From the NCBI GenBank assembly GCA_963578825.1, contig CAUZDW010000008.1, positions 62,001 to 126,000 of the forward strand: DNA of 64,000 nt, read 5' to 3'. The DNA is from JAJDNS01 sp963578825 (GTDB taxonomy: Bacteria; Acidobacteriota; Vicinamibacteria; Fen-336). Below, piece after piece: positions 44,954 through 54,210 of the stretch (position 1 is the first letter of the stretch; each line of letters opens with the position of its first letter). The notes beneath the pieces were generated by a model, which saw only the letters and a list, made by a program, of their open reading frames with translations, made no database searches and was not told the origin of the DNA. Made by a program: the position numbers and the translations under genes.

Positions 44954-46591
44954 CTACTTGATCTTCTCTCCCTTTCCGAGCACGTCCACTCGCTCCTTGA
45001 GGGCCGGATCCGCCATGCCGAGCTCCACCGCTTTCTGGTAGTGCTCCGTGACGTTTCGGACGCGCTCTTCGTCCTCGGGCCCGCAAGGACAGCCCTTGGG
45101 AATCTGAGCAAATGTCGCCCAGGCCAGGCCGATGTGCGGCTGTCCCCAGTTGGGAACCGCCTCGAGCGCTCTCTCGAACGGCTCGATCGCCTCTGCGAAG
45201 TCTTGCTGGTTCAAGTAGGCGGCGCCGAGGCTGTAGAGACCCCTGGGGTCTTTGTAGTCGGGATTGGCGGCCACCTTGGACAAGACCGTCACCGCCTCGG
45301 CGAACTGCTGAGTGTTGAGCAGGGCCATCCCGTAGGCGGAGAGAAACTCGACGTTCTCCTCTTCCAGCTCCGCCGCCTTCTGCAGGAGCGGAAAGGCGCT
45401 CGCAATATCCTGTTTCTTGTCCAGAAGGAGCTTGCCCTGCCAGTAGTACGCCGCGGCCAGGCTCGGGTCGAGCCCGACGGCCTTGGCAAACTCTCCCATG
45501 GCGCCGTCCGCCTGGTTCTGGTTCTTGTGCGCCAGGCCAAGAAGGTAGTGGGCCTGGGCGGAGCCCGGTTCACGGTCGACAACCTGGGTCAGAATCTGCA
45601 GCGCCGCCTCGTTGTCTCCCTGGCCCAGAAGTATCTCACCCAGGGACAGGCCAGCATCAGTGAGAGCCGGATTGAGGCGGAACGCGTTCCGATAGTGGGT
45701 CGCCGCCCCGCCCGTGTTGTCCTGAACTTCGAGAACCTGACCGTAGGCGTATTGGGTGTCTGCGTTGTCGGGATTGACGGTGACGGCCATGGCCAGATCC
45801 GTGTCCGCGGCGGCGTGGTCTCCCTTCGCGCTCTTGGCCAGGCCGCGAACGGCATAGGCGCGCGACAGCGCGGCGTTCAACTCGAGCGCCCTGGTCGCCT
45901 CGGTGATCGCGGAATCCCATTCCTCTCTCTTCAAGTGAACGCCGGCTATGCCCGCATGGGCCTCCGGGCTGTTCGGATCGTGCCCGAGGGCCTTCTGGAA
46001 CCAGCTCTGGGCGTCGTCAAGGTTTCCGTTGGCGAGTTGGGCTTCCCCCAGGGTGGCGTGGGCGACCGCGCTGGTCGGCTCGAGCTCGAGAGTCTTGCGT
46101 GCCACGTCGGCGGCTTCCTCGAAGGAACCGGTTCTCGCGAGACTCGTTGCCAGGTTGACCTGAACCGAGACGCTGGACGGGTTGAGCTCGACGGCCTTTC
46201 GTCCCGCTTCGACGGCCTGCTCGTAGTCACGGTTCTTCACCAGGGCATCGGTCAACAGCGAATACGCTTCGACCTGGTCGTCACCGGAGAGATTCTCGCC
46301 CGCGATGCGAAAGCTCTTGGCGGCCTCTCCCCATTCTCCCAACTCGTAATAGATGCGCGCGAGCCGAAGCTGGATATCGTGCCTTTCCGGATGATCGGTC
46401 ACGATCACCAGGTACCAGCCGCCCGCCCCCTGGGTGTCGCCCTCCTCTATCTTTTTTTCCGCCAGCTTGATGGCTGCCTTCACCTCCTGGTCTGTCAGCT
46501 TCTCCCGCTCCTCCTGACCAGCGGCGGGGGCGACCACGAGGGCAACAGCCGACACAAGGGCTGCCAATATCCACACAGGACGAAACTTCAT
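44954..46591 (-). CDS. Secreted TPR protein
   Basis: 545 residues; ATG at 46591 after GGGAGG. A signal peptide (WILAALVSAVALVVAPAAGQ) precedes about 13 TPR units across the rest of the protein (for example SSVSVQVNLATSLARTGSFE and PDNADTQYAYGQVLEVQDN). Similar in layout to the TPR protein at 2808-4853 but without HEAT units. Likely a periplasmic scaffold; partner unknown. It ends 10 nt from the convergent beta-CASP gene. Confidence 0.82.
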   Translation of the reverse strand: MKFRPVWILAALVSAVALVVAPAAGQEEREKLTDQEVKAAIKLAEKKIEEGDTQGAGGWYLVIVTDHPERHDIQLRLARIYYELGEWGEAAKSFRIAGENLSGDDQVEAYSLLTDALVKNRDYEQAVEAGRKAVELNPSSVSVQVNLATSLARTGSFEEAADVARKTLELEPTSAVAHATLGEAQLANGNLDDAQSWFQKALGHDPNSPEAHAGIAGVHLKREEWDSAITEATRALELNAALSRAYAVRGLAKSAKGDHAAADTDLAMAVTVNPDNADTQYAYGQVLEVQDNTGGAATHYRNAFRLNPALTDAGLSLGEILLGQGDNEAALQILTQVVDREPGSAQAHYLLGLAHKNQNQADGAMGEFAKAVGLDPSLAAAYYWQGKLLLDKKQDIASAFPLLQKAAELEEENVEFLSAYGMALLNTQQFAEAVTVLSKVAANPDYKDPRGLYSLGAAYLNQQDFAEAIEPFERALEAVPNWGQPHIGLAWATFAQIPKGCPCGPEDEERVRNVTEHYQKAVELGMADPALKERVDVLGKGEKIK

Positions 46592-46673
46592 GGTTCCTCC
46601 CTTCGAGGAATGATGACGCGAGCGTTGGGGGGATTCTAGCAGCCCGAGGGCGGCGGTAAGCGGCAGGTGCACC

Positions 46674-48473
46674 TCATACGTGCAGAAAGACCCGGGTCTC
46701 GAGCAGTGCCCCGGGGAGCGGCGCGAAGCGCAGAAACCCGCCCATCTCACGGACCAGGCGGTAGGCGTCACCGAGCCGGCCCGGGGCCTTGCCCTTCAGG
46801 ACCCGCCGCTGGTCGTCGTCCGTGAGGCCAGCGGTGTGCGTCAGGGCGAGCATGAGGCAGTCGCGGCGCTGCTCCCGACCGTCGCGGCCTCGGAGCAGCA
46901 CCGGCTTTCGCTCGGCCCGGACCGCCAGCGTCGAGCCAGGGGCCACGAGCTCTGACAACCCCTGGAAAAGCGCCGCCATGGCGCGCCGCAGAGCGGCAGG
47001 TGGACAGCGGGGCAGCGGCGTCCCACGGGCCAGGGCGCTCCTGAGGCTCAGACCCCTGGCCGCCAGCGGTGCTCGCACCGCCTCGGTCACCTCGGCCACT
47101 AATCCGTCGAGCGTCGGCACCGTTCCGGCAGCAGCGGGGGCGACGCTCGCCGCCGGGCGGGCCATCGGGGACGCGGAAGGGGCGGCCGCCGGGCGGGGGC
47201 CGGCGGCAGGCCGCTCCTCAGCCGGGCGGGACGGAGACACGGGAGGGGCCTTCGGGGACGCGGCTCCGGTGGCGCCGGTCCCCGCGTCACCGAGGTCTTG
47301 AATGACCCGGCGGAGCCGTGCGACTTCGCGCCGGATGCTCCCCACGAGGAGCTCCCCGCGCCGGCCGTCGCCGCTGCCCGTGGCCAGTTGATCCGCGTGG
47401 GAGAGGATCGTTCGCAGCCCGACCTGAACGTCGCGCACGAAACTCCCCAGGGCTTCGGCCAGCTGCACGTTGGAGCGAATGGCCCGATGGAGGAGCTCTT
47501 CCGAGACCGGATTGGCGTCGGGACCCGTCTGTCCCGGGTACGCCGGCTGTGCCCCCGCCGGCTGGGACATCACGATCTTGCCCGGAGACCCGGAGGAGGC
47601 CTCCTGGATTGGAGCGGGGCTGGGCATGACCGGAGCGCCCGGCGCTCTTGCGGCCGGGGCAGGGGCCACGGCAACCGAGGGAGCGGCGGGACTCGGCAGG
47701 GGCGCTCCAGGAGGCTCCGCCGCGGGCCGGGGGCGCGGGGGCTCGGCGAGCGCTGAGGGCGCCGGAGCCGGCGCGGGGGGCGAGGGCGAGGGGCGCCCCG
47801 GGGAGGGCCGGTTCCGCAGCGGATCCTCGAACGCCTGAGCCACGACGTCCGGGACGGAGGCCGGGGCGAGCCCTTTCTCCTTCAGGTTGTACTTGCGTGC
47901 GATGGCGGTGAGCATCTCCTGCACGACCGCGGCGAAGGTCTCGAGGGCCCCCTCGCCCTGGGCGGCCACAGCGGGGAAGGTCTTGCGGCCCCAGGGGTTG
48001 AGGGTGCTGTCGAGCTCCGCCAGCGGGATGAGCTGGTCCAGGTCCCGCTTGTTGTATTGCAGGACGAGGGGGGCCTTCTCGGGCACGAGGCGGTTGGCCA
48101 GGAGGTTGACCTTCATGTTCTCGAAGGCGGTCTGGTTTTCTCGAGCCAGGCTCTCCTGGCTGTCGGCAATGAACACCACCGCGTCCGCACCGGCCAGGAC
48201 CACTCGTCTGGTGGCGTTGTACTGAACCTGACCCGGGACGGTGTAGAGCTGGACCTTGAAGTCGTAGCCGGAGACGGTGCCGAGGCCGAAAGGCAGAAGG
48301 TCGAAGAAAAGGGTCCGGTCCTGGGCCGTGTTGAGCGAGATGAGCCGGTTGGCCCCCTCGGGGTCGGTCAGGCGGTGGATTTGCTCCAGATTTGTGGTCT
48401 TCCCCGACTGGGGAGGGCCGTAGTAGACCACCTTCGACTTGATGGTCCGTTCGCTGAAGTTGAACTGGACCAT
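46674..48473 (-). CDS. MglA-like GTPase fused to a degenerate histidine-kinase-like module
   Basis: 599 residues. Residues 1-195 are an MglA-type GTPase: YYGPPQSGKTT (17-27), TVPGQVQYNATRR (78 onward), NKRD (141-144). A Pro/Ala linker (205-320) leads to a helical pair (325-395: LGSFVRDVQVGLRTILSHADQLAT and LLVGSIRREVARLRRVIQDLGD) laid out like a DHp domain but without a phospho-acceptor His in the H-box position. A second linker leads to 455-599, which aligns by pattern with HATPase_c: LDGLVAEVTEAVRAPLAARGLSL, ALRRAMAALFQGLSELVAPGS (N-box without Asn), LTHTAGLTDDDQRRVL (G1 position, not DxGxG) and GRLGDAYRLVREMGGFLRF (G2 position). The GTPase call is firm; the kinase-like reading is inference and the fusion seems unusual. 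Confidence 0.78.
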   Translation of the reverse strand: MVQFNFSERTIKSKVVYYGPPQSGKTTNLEQIHRLTDPEGANRLISLNTAQDRTLFFDLLPFGLGTVSGYDFKVQLYTVPGQVQYNATRRVVLAGADAVVFIADSQESLARENQTAFENMKVNLLANRLVPEKAPLVLQYNKRDLDQLIPLAELDSTLNPWGRKTFPAVAAQGEGALETFAAVVQEMLTAIARKYNLKEKGLAPASVPDVVAQAFEDPLRNRPSPGRPSPSPPAPAPAPSALAEPPRPRPAAEPPGAPLPSPAAPSVAVAPAPAARAPGAPVMPSPAPIQEASSGSPGKIVMSQPAGAQPAYPGQTGPDANPVSEELLHRAIRSNVQLAEALGSFVRDVQVGLRTILSHADQLATGSGDGRRGELLVGSIRREVARLRRVIQDLGDAGTGATGAASPKAPPVSPSRPAEERPAAGPRPAAAPSASPMARPAASVAPAAAGTVPTLDGLVAEVTEAVRAPLAARGLSLRSALARGTPLPRCPPAALRRAMAALFQGLSELVAPGSTLAVRAERKPVLLRGRDGREQRRDCLMLALTHTAGLTDDDQRRVLKGKAPGRLGDAYRLVREMGGFLRFAPLPGALLETRVFLHV

Positions 48474-48503
48474 GGTAGAGAACGGAGACTATAGCATGGC
48501 GCC

Positions 48504-48532
48504 TTGACGGGATAAAAGGCCCCCAATATACT
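48504..48532 (+). promoter_or_regulatory. Strong sigma-70-like promoter for rpmB
   Basis: TTGACG (48504-48509), 17 nt, TATACT (48527-48532), about 50 nt before the rpmB start and 30 nt from the divergent GTPase start. Confidence 0.7.
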
Positions 48533-48584
48533 GCTTCTTTGGGCATAGGGTCGATGTTTCGGCCCTACTGGAGGATGGGTCGTT

Positions 48585-48800
48585 ATGGCACAGCGTTGCG
48601 ACATCTGCGGCAAGGGGCCGCTGTTTGGAAACCGGGTCTCTCACGCCCACAACGTGACGAATCGGCGCTTCAACCCTAATCTCCAGCGCGTCCGTGCGGT
48701 TCTCGAGAACGGGACACACCGCAGGCTGAAGGTCTGCACCCGATGCCTCCGCTCGGGCAAGGTCAAGAAGCCCGGCCACTCCGCCAAGCCGGCCGCCTAG
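48585..48800 (+). CDS. rpmB: 50S ribosomal protein L28
   Basis: 71 residues, full length. RCDICGKGPLFGNRVSHAHN and NRRFNPNLQRVR are diagnostic. It has two Cys pairs (CDIC and CTRC), so this is the zinc-binding C+ form. GGAGG precedes the ATG. Structural protein of the large ribosomal subunit. Confidence 0.96.
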   Translation: MAQRCDICGKGPLFGNRVSHAHNVTNRRFNPNLQRVRAVLENGTHRRLKVCTRCLRSGKVKKPGHSAKPAA

Positions 48801-48831
48801 GAGCCCGTGGCGAAGGTCAGACCGGGTCGCT

Positions 48832-49212
48832 TCAGAAGGCCGCGATGATGTCGATCTCGACCCTGGCATCCATGGGAAGCCCGCCTGCCTGGATGGTGCT
48901 GCGGGCCGGGGCTCGTTTGCCCAGATACCGGGCGTAGACCTCGTTCATAGCCCCGAAGTCGGCCATGTCGGCCAGGTAGACCGTGGTCTTCACCACATTC
49001 TCGAAGCCCATCTTGGCCTCCCTCAGGACCGCGACGAGGTTCTGGAACACACGCTCGGTCTGCGTGTCCACTCCCCCCTCCACCATGACGCCGGACTCGG
49101 GGTCGAGTGCGATCTGACCGGAGCAGAAGAGAAGCCCTCCCGAGATGACACCCTGGGAGTAGGGGCCGACAGGCTTCGGGGCCTCGTTCGTGGATACGTG
49201 CTTGGTTGGCAT
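48832..49212 (-). CDS. ridA: RidA family enamine/imine deaminase
   Basis: 126 residues from the ATG at 49212 (GGAGA upstream). PVGPYSQGVISGGLLFCSGQIALDP and the C-terminal ARSTIQAGGLPMDARVEID contain the conserved Arg of active RidA. It deaminates reactive 2-aminoacrylate-type intermediates from PLP enzymes. It lies 56 nt downstream of rel on the same strand. Confidence 0.93.
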   Translation of the reverse strand: MPTKHVSTNEAPKPVGPYSQGVISGGLLFCSGQIALDPESGVMVEGGVDTQTERVFQNLVAVLREAKMGFENVVKTTVYLADMADFGAMNEVYARYLGKRAPARSTIQAGGLPMDARVEIDIIAAF

Positions 49213-49268
49213 GTGCGAAGTCTCCTGGGAGGGAAGGGCTGAAAGCCTATTTGCAACCGCCTCTCGGA

Positions 49269-51455
49269 TCAAGAGGGCACTGGGCCGGCAACGCTCTGGC
49301 GAGCGACGCCTATGACTCCCTTCACGCCGCACACGGACTTCACCACCCTATCGAGGTGCTTCAAGTCGTCGATCCGCACGGTGAGCACGATGGAGGCCGT
49401 ATTGTCGTCGAAGGTGCAAACCTGCATGCCGCGGACGTCCGTCTTCATCGACGCGAAGGCGGCGGTGACGGCCGCCAGGGCCCCGAGGCGGTCCTGAAGA
49501 TCCACCGCCAGGCGCACCTCGTAGCCACCTTCTCCTCCATGACCCCACTCGACCTCGATCCGGCGCCCGGGGTCGTAGACGAGGTTGCGGACGTTGGTGC
49601 AGCTCTGCGAGTGAACGGAGACACCCTTGCCCCGGGTGATGTACCCGACGATCGGCTCCCCCATGATCGGGTTGCAGCACTTGGCCCGATAGACGAGCAG
49701 GTCGTCGGTGCCCTTGACCTTGATGCGCTCCTCGCGTCGGCCGAGGAAGCGCCGCACCGCATCCACCACCGGGCGTGGTTTCTCGGCCTCCTGGGGCTCC
49801 GCGAGCTTCTCCGGCGGCAGCAGCCGAGAGAGGACCTGCCGGGCCGAGATCTTGCCGTATCCGACGGCGACGTAGAGGTCCTCGAGACGCTGTCCCACGC
49901 CGAGGTCCTGGGCGAGGGAGGCAATCGGCGAGGAGGCCTTGGCAGCCACCTTCTTGAGGGACAGGTCGAAGCGCCGCAGCTCCTGCTCGAGATGCTTGCG
50001 ACCGATCTCGAGGGCCTGCTGCTTCTCTGCGGTGTTGAGGTAGTGGCGGATCTTGGACTTGGCCCGGTTGGTGACGGTGAGACCCAGCCAGTCCCGGCTC
50101 GGGTGGTGGCCGGCGGACGTGAGGATCTCGACGATGTCGGTGTTTTGAAGCTTGTAGCGGAGCGGCACCATCTTTCCGTGCACCCGGGCCCCGACGCACT
50201 GATGCCCGACCTCGGTGTGGATGGCGTAGGCGAAGTCGATGGGGGTCGCCCCGCGAGGCAGCATCTTGACCTCTCCGCGGGGGGTGAAGCAGTAGACCTC
50301 CTCGGGGTACAGGTCGAGCTTGAGTGAGTTGAGGAACTCGTGGGGATCCTTAACCTCCTGCTGCCACTCGAGGAGCTGACGCAGCCAGAGAAAGGCATCG
50401 TCGTCCTGGCCGACGCCGGTGCGCCCCTCCTTGTACTTCCAGTGGGCGGCGATGCCCTCCTCCGCCACCTTGTGCATCTCGTGGGTGCGGATCTGGACCT
50501 CGAAGGGATGCCCGTCGTCCCCGATCACCGACGTGTGGAGCGACTGGTACCCGTTCGGGCGAGGCATGGCGATGAAATCCTTGACCCGCCCGGGCACCGG
50601 GCGCCAGGTGTTGTGCAGGACGCCGAGCGCTGCGTAGCAGTCGGGGATGGACTCCACCAGCACTCGGAGGGCCACGAAGTCGTACACCTGGTCGATCTCG
50701 ATCCTCTGCCGCTTGAGCTTCTGGTGGATCGAATGCAGCCTCTTGATCCGCGCTTCGATGGTGGCCTCGATCCCGGCCGTCTCGAGCTTTTCCGCAACGG
50801 CGCTTCGCACCGTCACCGTGAAGGCGCGGGCCTGCTTGCGCTTCGCGTCGACCCGGGCGGTCAGGGCCTGGTATTCCTCGGGATCCAGGAACTGAAAGGC
50901 CAGGTCCTCGAGCTCGTTCTTGATCTTCGCCATTCCCAGGCGGCCGGCGAGGGGCGCATAGATGTCCATCGTTTCGCGCGCGATCCTCACGCGACGCTCG
51001 TCTGGTAAGTGCTTGAGAGTACGCATGTTGTGTAGGCGGTCGGCGAGTTTGACCAGGATGACCCGGATGTCGTCCACCATGGCCAGAAGCATCTTCCGGT
51101 AGGTCTCGGCTTGCCGCTCCTCCGTAGTGGCATACGGGATTTTGGAGATCTTCGTCACCCCCTCCACGATGTGCAGCACGTCGCCCCCGAAATACTCCTG
51201 GACCCTGTCGGGTGTGGTGAGGGTGTCCTCGAGGACGTCGTGAAGCAGGCCGACGGCCACGCAGATGGGGTCCATCCTCATCTCGGCGAGGATGTTGGCC
51301 ACCTCCAGAGGGTGGACCAGATAGGGCTCGCCCGACGCTCGGACCTGTCCCTTGTGCTCGACGGCCGAGAAGATATAGGCCTTCCGGAGGATCTCGAGGT
51401 CGGCCTCCGGATGGTGGCCTTTGACGGTTTCTTGTATGTCTTCGAAGCGGATCAT
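49269..51455 (-). CDS. rel: Rel/SpoT bifunctional (p)ppGpp synthetase/hydrolase
   Basis: 728 residues with HD hydrolase, synthetase, TGS and ACT regions in order. The hydrolase HD residues are intact (HKGQVR with His34, YLVHP His48, LLHDVLEDT 71-78) and DRLHNMRTL follows; the synthetase has RVKDFIAMPRPNGYQSLHTSV. TGS begins near CFTPRGEVKMLPRGATPIDFAY, and the C-terminal ACT has VDLQDRLGALAAVTAAFA. It makes and degrades the stringent-response alarmone, and is the only Rel in the window. Confidence 0.95.
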   Translation of the reverse strand: MIRFEDIQETVKGHHPEADLEILRKAYIFSAVEHKGQVRASGEPYLVHPLEVANILAEMRMDPICVAVGLLHDVLEDTLTTPDRVQEYFGGDVLHIVEGVTKISKIPYATTEERQAETYRKMLLAMVDDIRVILVKLADRLHNMRTLKHLPDERRVRIARETMDIYAPLAGRLGMAKIKNELEDLAFQFLDPEEYQALTARVDAKRKQARAFTVTVRSAVAEKLETAGIEATIEARIKRLHSIHQKLKRQRIEIDQVYDFVALRVLVESIPDCYAALGVLHNTWRPVPGRVKDFIAMPRPNGYQSLHTSVIGDDGHPFEVQIRTHEMHKVAEEGIAAHWKYKEGRTGVGQDDDAFLWLRQLLEWQQEVKDPHEFLNSLKLDLYPEEVYCFTPRGEVKMLPRGATPIDFAYAIHTEVGHQCVGARVHGKMVPLRYKLQNTDIVEILTSAGHHPSRDWLGLTVTNRAKSKIRHYLNTAEKQQALEIGRKHLEQELRRFDLSLKKVAAKASSPIASLAQDLGVGQRLEDLYVAVGYGKISARQVLSRLLPPEKLAEPQEAEKPRPVVDAVRRFLGRREERIKVKGTDDLLVYRAKCCNPIMGEPIVGYITRGKGVSVHSQSCTNVRNLVYDPGRRIEVEWGHGGEGGYEVRLAVDLQDRLGALAAVTAAFASMKTDVRGMQVCTFDDNTASIVLTVRIDDLKHLDRVVKSVCGVKGVIGVARQSVAGPVPS

Positions 51456-51602
51456 GCCACTCGCTTCAGTCTAGTGCCGTTGCAACTTGTCGCGCCAGTG
51501 GAGGGCCCGGAGGTGTGGAGAGCCGCTGGCGGGCTCGAGTCCAGGCATTCCTGGGCAGCGCTGGAGCGGCACGGAGCCCACCCGGGGCAAGCGCAGAGTT
51601 CC

Positions 51603-51632
51603 TTGACTCCGGTTTCTTCTGGCGACTATAAT
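51603..51632 (+). promoter_or_regulatory. Near-consensus sigma-70 promoter
   Basis: TTGACT (51603-51608), 18 nt, perfect TATAAT (51627-51632), 55 nt before the TPR lipoprotein start. One of the strongest promoter matches in the window. Confidence 0.75.
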
Positions 51633-51687
51633 CGGCCCTTCTCCAGCAGGCTCTTTGTAATCAACGACTTTCCCAGGAGATGGTCGA

Positions 51688-52728
51688 ATGAGAATCCCAT
51701 ATCGCGCGCCCATGCTCGCCGCCCTTCTTGCCCTCGTGGTGGGTGGGGTCGGCTGCGACCTGATCAAGGCCAAAGCGGCCTTCAAGGACGGTAACAAGCT
51801 CTACGAGCAAGAGAGCTTCCGGAATGCCATCGAGGAGTACGAGCGGGCAGTCGCCCTCAAGCCCGACTTCGCCGAGGCGCACGCCTACCTCGCGAGCGCC
51901 CACCAGTCCCTCTTCCGCCCAGAGCAGGAGGACGAGGAGAACCGGATGCACCTCGACAAGGCCATCGAGCACTACGAGGCGTCGCTCGCGGTCAACAAGG
52001 GCGGCACGCCCAACCTCGAAGCCGTCCGGCTGACCGCCCTCAGCTCCCTGACCGGCATCTACTCCGACCCTCCAGTCGAGAACTTCGAGAGGGCGCTCTT
52101 CTGGGCGGAGGAGCTGGTGAAGGACAACCCGAGCGACATCAAGAACATGTACGGGATAGCGAACCTCTACGAGAAGTTCGAGCGCGTGGACGACGCCGAA
52201 GCCACCTACTTGCGGGTGGTTCAGGCCAACCCCGAGGACCCCAAGGCCTGCGGCGCCCTGTCCGCCTTCTACAACAAGCCCCTCTGGGACCGTGAAGGGA
52301 ACGTCTGGACCGAGGAGAGCGAGGGTCCCCGCCGGTCGCGGTTCGAGGACACGATCCTGATCATGGAGAGCTGCGCGCAGCTCGACCCGAACGACGCCAG
52401 TGGCTACTACAAGGTGGCGATCTTCTACTGGAACAAGGCCTATCGGGATCCCGACATCAACGACCAGGAGAAGAACGAGTACGCGGACCTGGGCATCGAG
52501 GCCGTGGACAGGGCCCTGGGGATCCAACCCGATTACTGGGAGGCGATCATCAGCAAGGGCCTGCTCTTCCGGGTCAAGGCCCAGGTGGCCCCCAGCCGCT
52601 CCGATCGCACGGCGTTACTCGAGCGGGCGCAGCTCCTCCAGAAGCAGGCGCTGGATCTGCGACAGCAGCGGCAGGAGGCGGCTGACGCCGCTGCCGATCT
52701 TCCACCGGAGGCCATGGTGGATTCGTAG
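51688..52728 (+). CDS. TPR lipoprotein
   Basis: 346 residues; AGGAGA precedes the ATG. The leader LAALLALVVGGVGC has a lipobox with Cys at about 23. TPR units follow (KLYEQESFRNAIEEYERAVALKPDFAEAHAYLASAH, ENFERALFWAEELVKDNPSDI and later pairs), ending in a Gln/Ala-rich tail. Outer-membrane or periplasmic scaffold, function unknown. It has its own promoter and terminator, so it is probably a single-gene unit. Confidence 0.85.
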   Translation: MRIPYRAPMLAALLALVVGGVGCDLIKAKAAFKDGNKLYEQESFRNAIEEYERAVALKPDFAEAHAYLASAHQSLFRPEQEDEENRMHLDKAIEHYEASLAVNKGGTPNLEAVRLTALSSLTGIYSDPPVENFERALFWAEELVKDNPSDIKNMYGIANLYEKFERVDDAEATYLRVVQANPEDPKACGALSAFYNKPLWDREGNVWTEESEGPRRSRFEDTILIMESCAQLDPNDASGYYKVAIFYWNKAYRDPDINDQEKNEYADLGIEAVDRALGIQPDYWEAIISKGLLFRVKAQVAPSRSDRTALLERAQLLQKQALDLRQQRQEAADAAADLPPEAMVDS

Positions 52729-52753
52729 GCCCGTGCCCGTGCTCGGCCGCCTT

Positions 52754-52795
52754 CGGGGCGTCTCTGCGAGTTGGGAGGCGCCCCGATCCTTTTTT
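52754..52795 (+). terminator. Rho-independent terminator of the TPR lipoprotein gene
   Basis: An 11-bp stem (CGGGGCGTCTC with GAGGCGCCCCG, one G-T pair), 10-nt loop, then ATCC followed by six Ts. It lies 26 nt after the stop codon. Confidence 0.9.
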
Positions 52796-52840
52796 CAGCC
52801 GGGCGGATCGAGGCTCTCACGGGTCCGGGAGGCGTAGGGC

Positions 52841-53035
52841 GTGCCAACGGGCACCCTGCACCGCTCGCGGCGCCACCGGCTCCTGGGCGGAGTCTGCGGA
52901 GGCCTCGCGGCGTGGCTGGGCTGGAGTCCCACCGTCGCGCGGGTCCTCTACGTGGCCGTGTCGATCTGCTCGGCCGCGTTCCCTGGGATCCTCGTGTACG
53001 TGATCCTCTGGCTGGTCATGCCTCTCGAGGATTGA
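52841..53035 (+). CDS. PspC domain protein
   Basis: 64 residues from a GTG with GGGAGG upstream. LHRSRRHRLLGGVCGGLAAWLGWSPTVARVLYV is the PspC motif, followed by one membrane helix (PGILVYVILWLVMPL). PspC-type proteins act in envelope-stress signalling; a stand-alone copy this short may have another role. Downstream of the terminator, so likely separately transcribed. Confidence 0.88.
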   Translation: MPTGTLHRSRRHRLLGGVCGGLAAWLGWSPTVARVLYVAVSICSAAFPGILVYVILWLVMPLED

Positions 53036-53216
53036 GCGGCCGAGTCCGGCGACCCCACCTCTGAGCTGAGCTGGAGCCACTGGAAACAAGGGTTCACGGC
53101 CAACCGTCGAAGCACGGCTGAGGCAAGCTCGCCCACGCCCTTCTTGATGAGTACGTGGGCGTGTCAGGCCGGCTCAGGCCTTCCCAGCAGCCTGTTGGGG
53201 CGACGCTTAAGCCCTG

Positions 53217-53711
53217 CTATTGCCCGCCGGCCGCGACCAACTTCGCCTGCGCGATCATCTGCTCGGAGATGATTCCGATGCGCTGGACACCGGCTCCCCG
53301 CGCGATGTCCATCGCGGTCACGACCCGACCGTAAAGGACCGTTCCCGAGGCCTGGACGAACATCGTCTTGTCCGAGCGCGCCTGGAAGATGTCCTGCAAC
53401 CGCGCGCCGAGCGCCTCGAGGGCCACCGGGTTCTTGTTGACCGTGATCGCGCCCTCCTCCAGACCGAGGACGACCTGGTTCTTGGGGCTGGTGTCCTTCT
53501 CCGAGTTGGGTGGGGGCGGCTGCGGCAGCGAGATGTCGAGCCCCTTCTGGGTGAGCGGCGTGATGATCATGAAAGTGATCAGCAGCACGAGAAGCACGTC
53601 GATGAGAGGGGTGATGTTGATGTCGCCCATCGCCCCGCTGTCGCTCACAAAGGTGTGGGAAGCGCGCGCTTCGTCCTCCTGCCATTTACGGCGACGGGTC
53701 CTGTTGTCCAT
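53217..53711 (-). CDS. exbD: ExbD/TolR biopolymer transport protein
   Basis: 164 residues. One membrane helix with DINITPLIDVLLVLLITFMII, including the essential Asp in PLIDVLLVLL, then a periplasmic domain ending IGIISEQ. It converts proton-motive force for TonB with ExbB. Its start lies 1 nt past the stop of the other exbD gene; last gene of the operon. Confidence 0.93.
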   Translation of the reverse strand: MDNRTRRRKWQEDEARASHTFVSDSGAMGDINITPLIDVLLVLLITFMIITPLTQKGLDISLPQPPPPNSEKDTSPKNQVVLGLEEGAITVNKNPVALEALGARLQDIFQARSDKTMFVQASGTVLYGRVVTAMDIARGAGVQRIGIISEQMIAQAKLVAAGGQ

Positions 53712-53712
53712 C

Positions 53713-54141
53713 CTACCCCTCCACCTTTTGCTCGGCGATGAGCGCGATCTCTTCGACCCCGGCTTCGCGGCAGAGGTCCATCACCGTCATGACCGCGGAG
53801 TAGGGGAGCTGCTCGTCGGCCTTGAGGTAGACCAATTTGGTCCCCTCGTCCATGTCCTGCAGCCGCTCCCGGAGCTTCGGGAGGAGCGCCGCCTGGCTGT
53901 CGAGCTTCTCCGAGCCGAAGTAGGTGGTCAGGTCCTTGCGAACGGCGACGACGGGGATCTGGGGCGCGTCCTCACGGTCCTGGATGTTGCCCGCCTGCGG
54001 GAGCACCACATCCACGCCCTTCTGGAGGAGGGGCGTGATCACCATGAAGATGATGAGAAGCACGATCATGACGTCGGCCATGGGCGTGACGTTGATCGCC
54101 GCTATCGCGCCGCCCTTCTTACCGCCAACTTCCATTGACAT
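53713..54141 (-). CDS. exbD: ExbD/TolR biopolymer transport protein, second copy
   Basis: 142 residues; AAGGAG before the ATG. AINVTPMADVMIVLLIIFMVITPLL has the membrane Asp in PMADVMIVLL. The periplasmic half (VVAVRKDLTTYFGSEKL, ALIAEQKVEG) is typical. Two ExbD paralogues per ExbB suggest a heteromeric motor or two outputs. Confidence 0.93.
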   Translation of the reverse strand: MSMEVGGKKGGAIAAINVTPMADVMIVLLIIFMVITPLLQKGVDVVLPQAGNIQDREDAPQIPVVAVRKDLTTYFGSEKLDSQAALLPKLRERLQDMDEGTKLVYLKADEQLPYSAVMTVMDLCREAGVEEIALIAEQKVEG

Positions 54142-54210
54142 GGCGAGTACTCCTTGGATTCCACGACTGCCGGGGTCCCCTCGGGGAACCCCGGCCGAGC
54201 CGCTCCGGTG

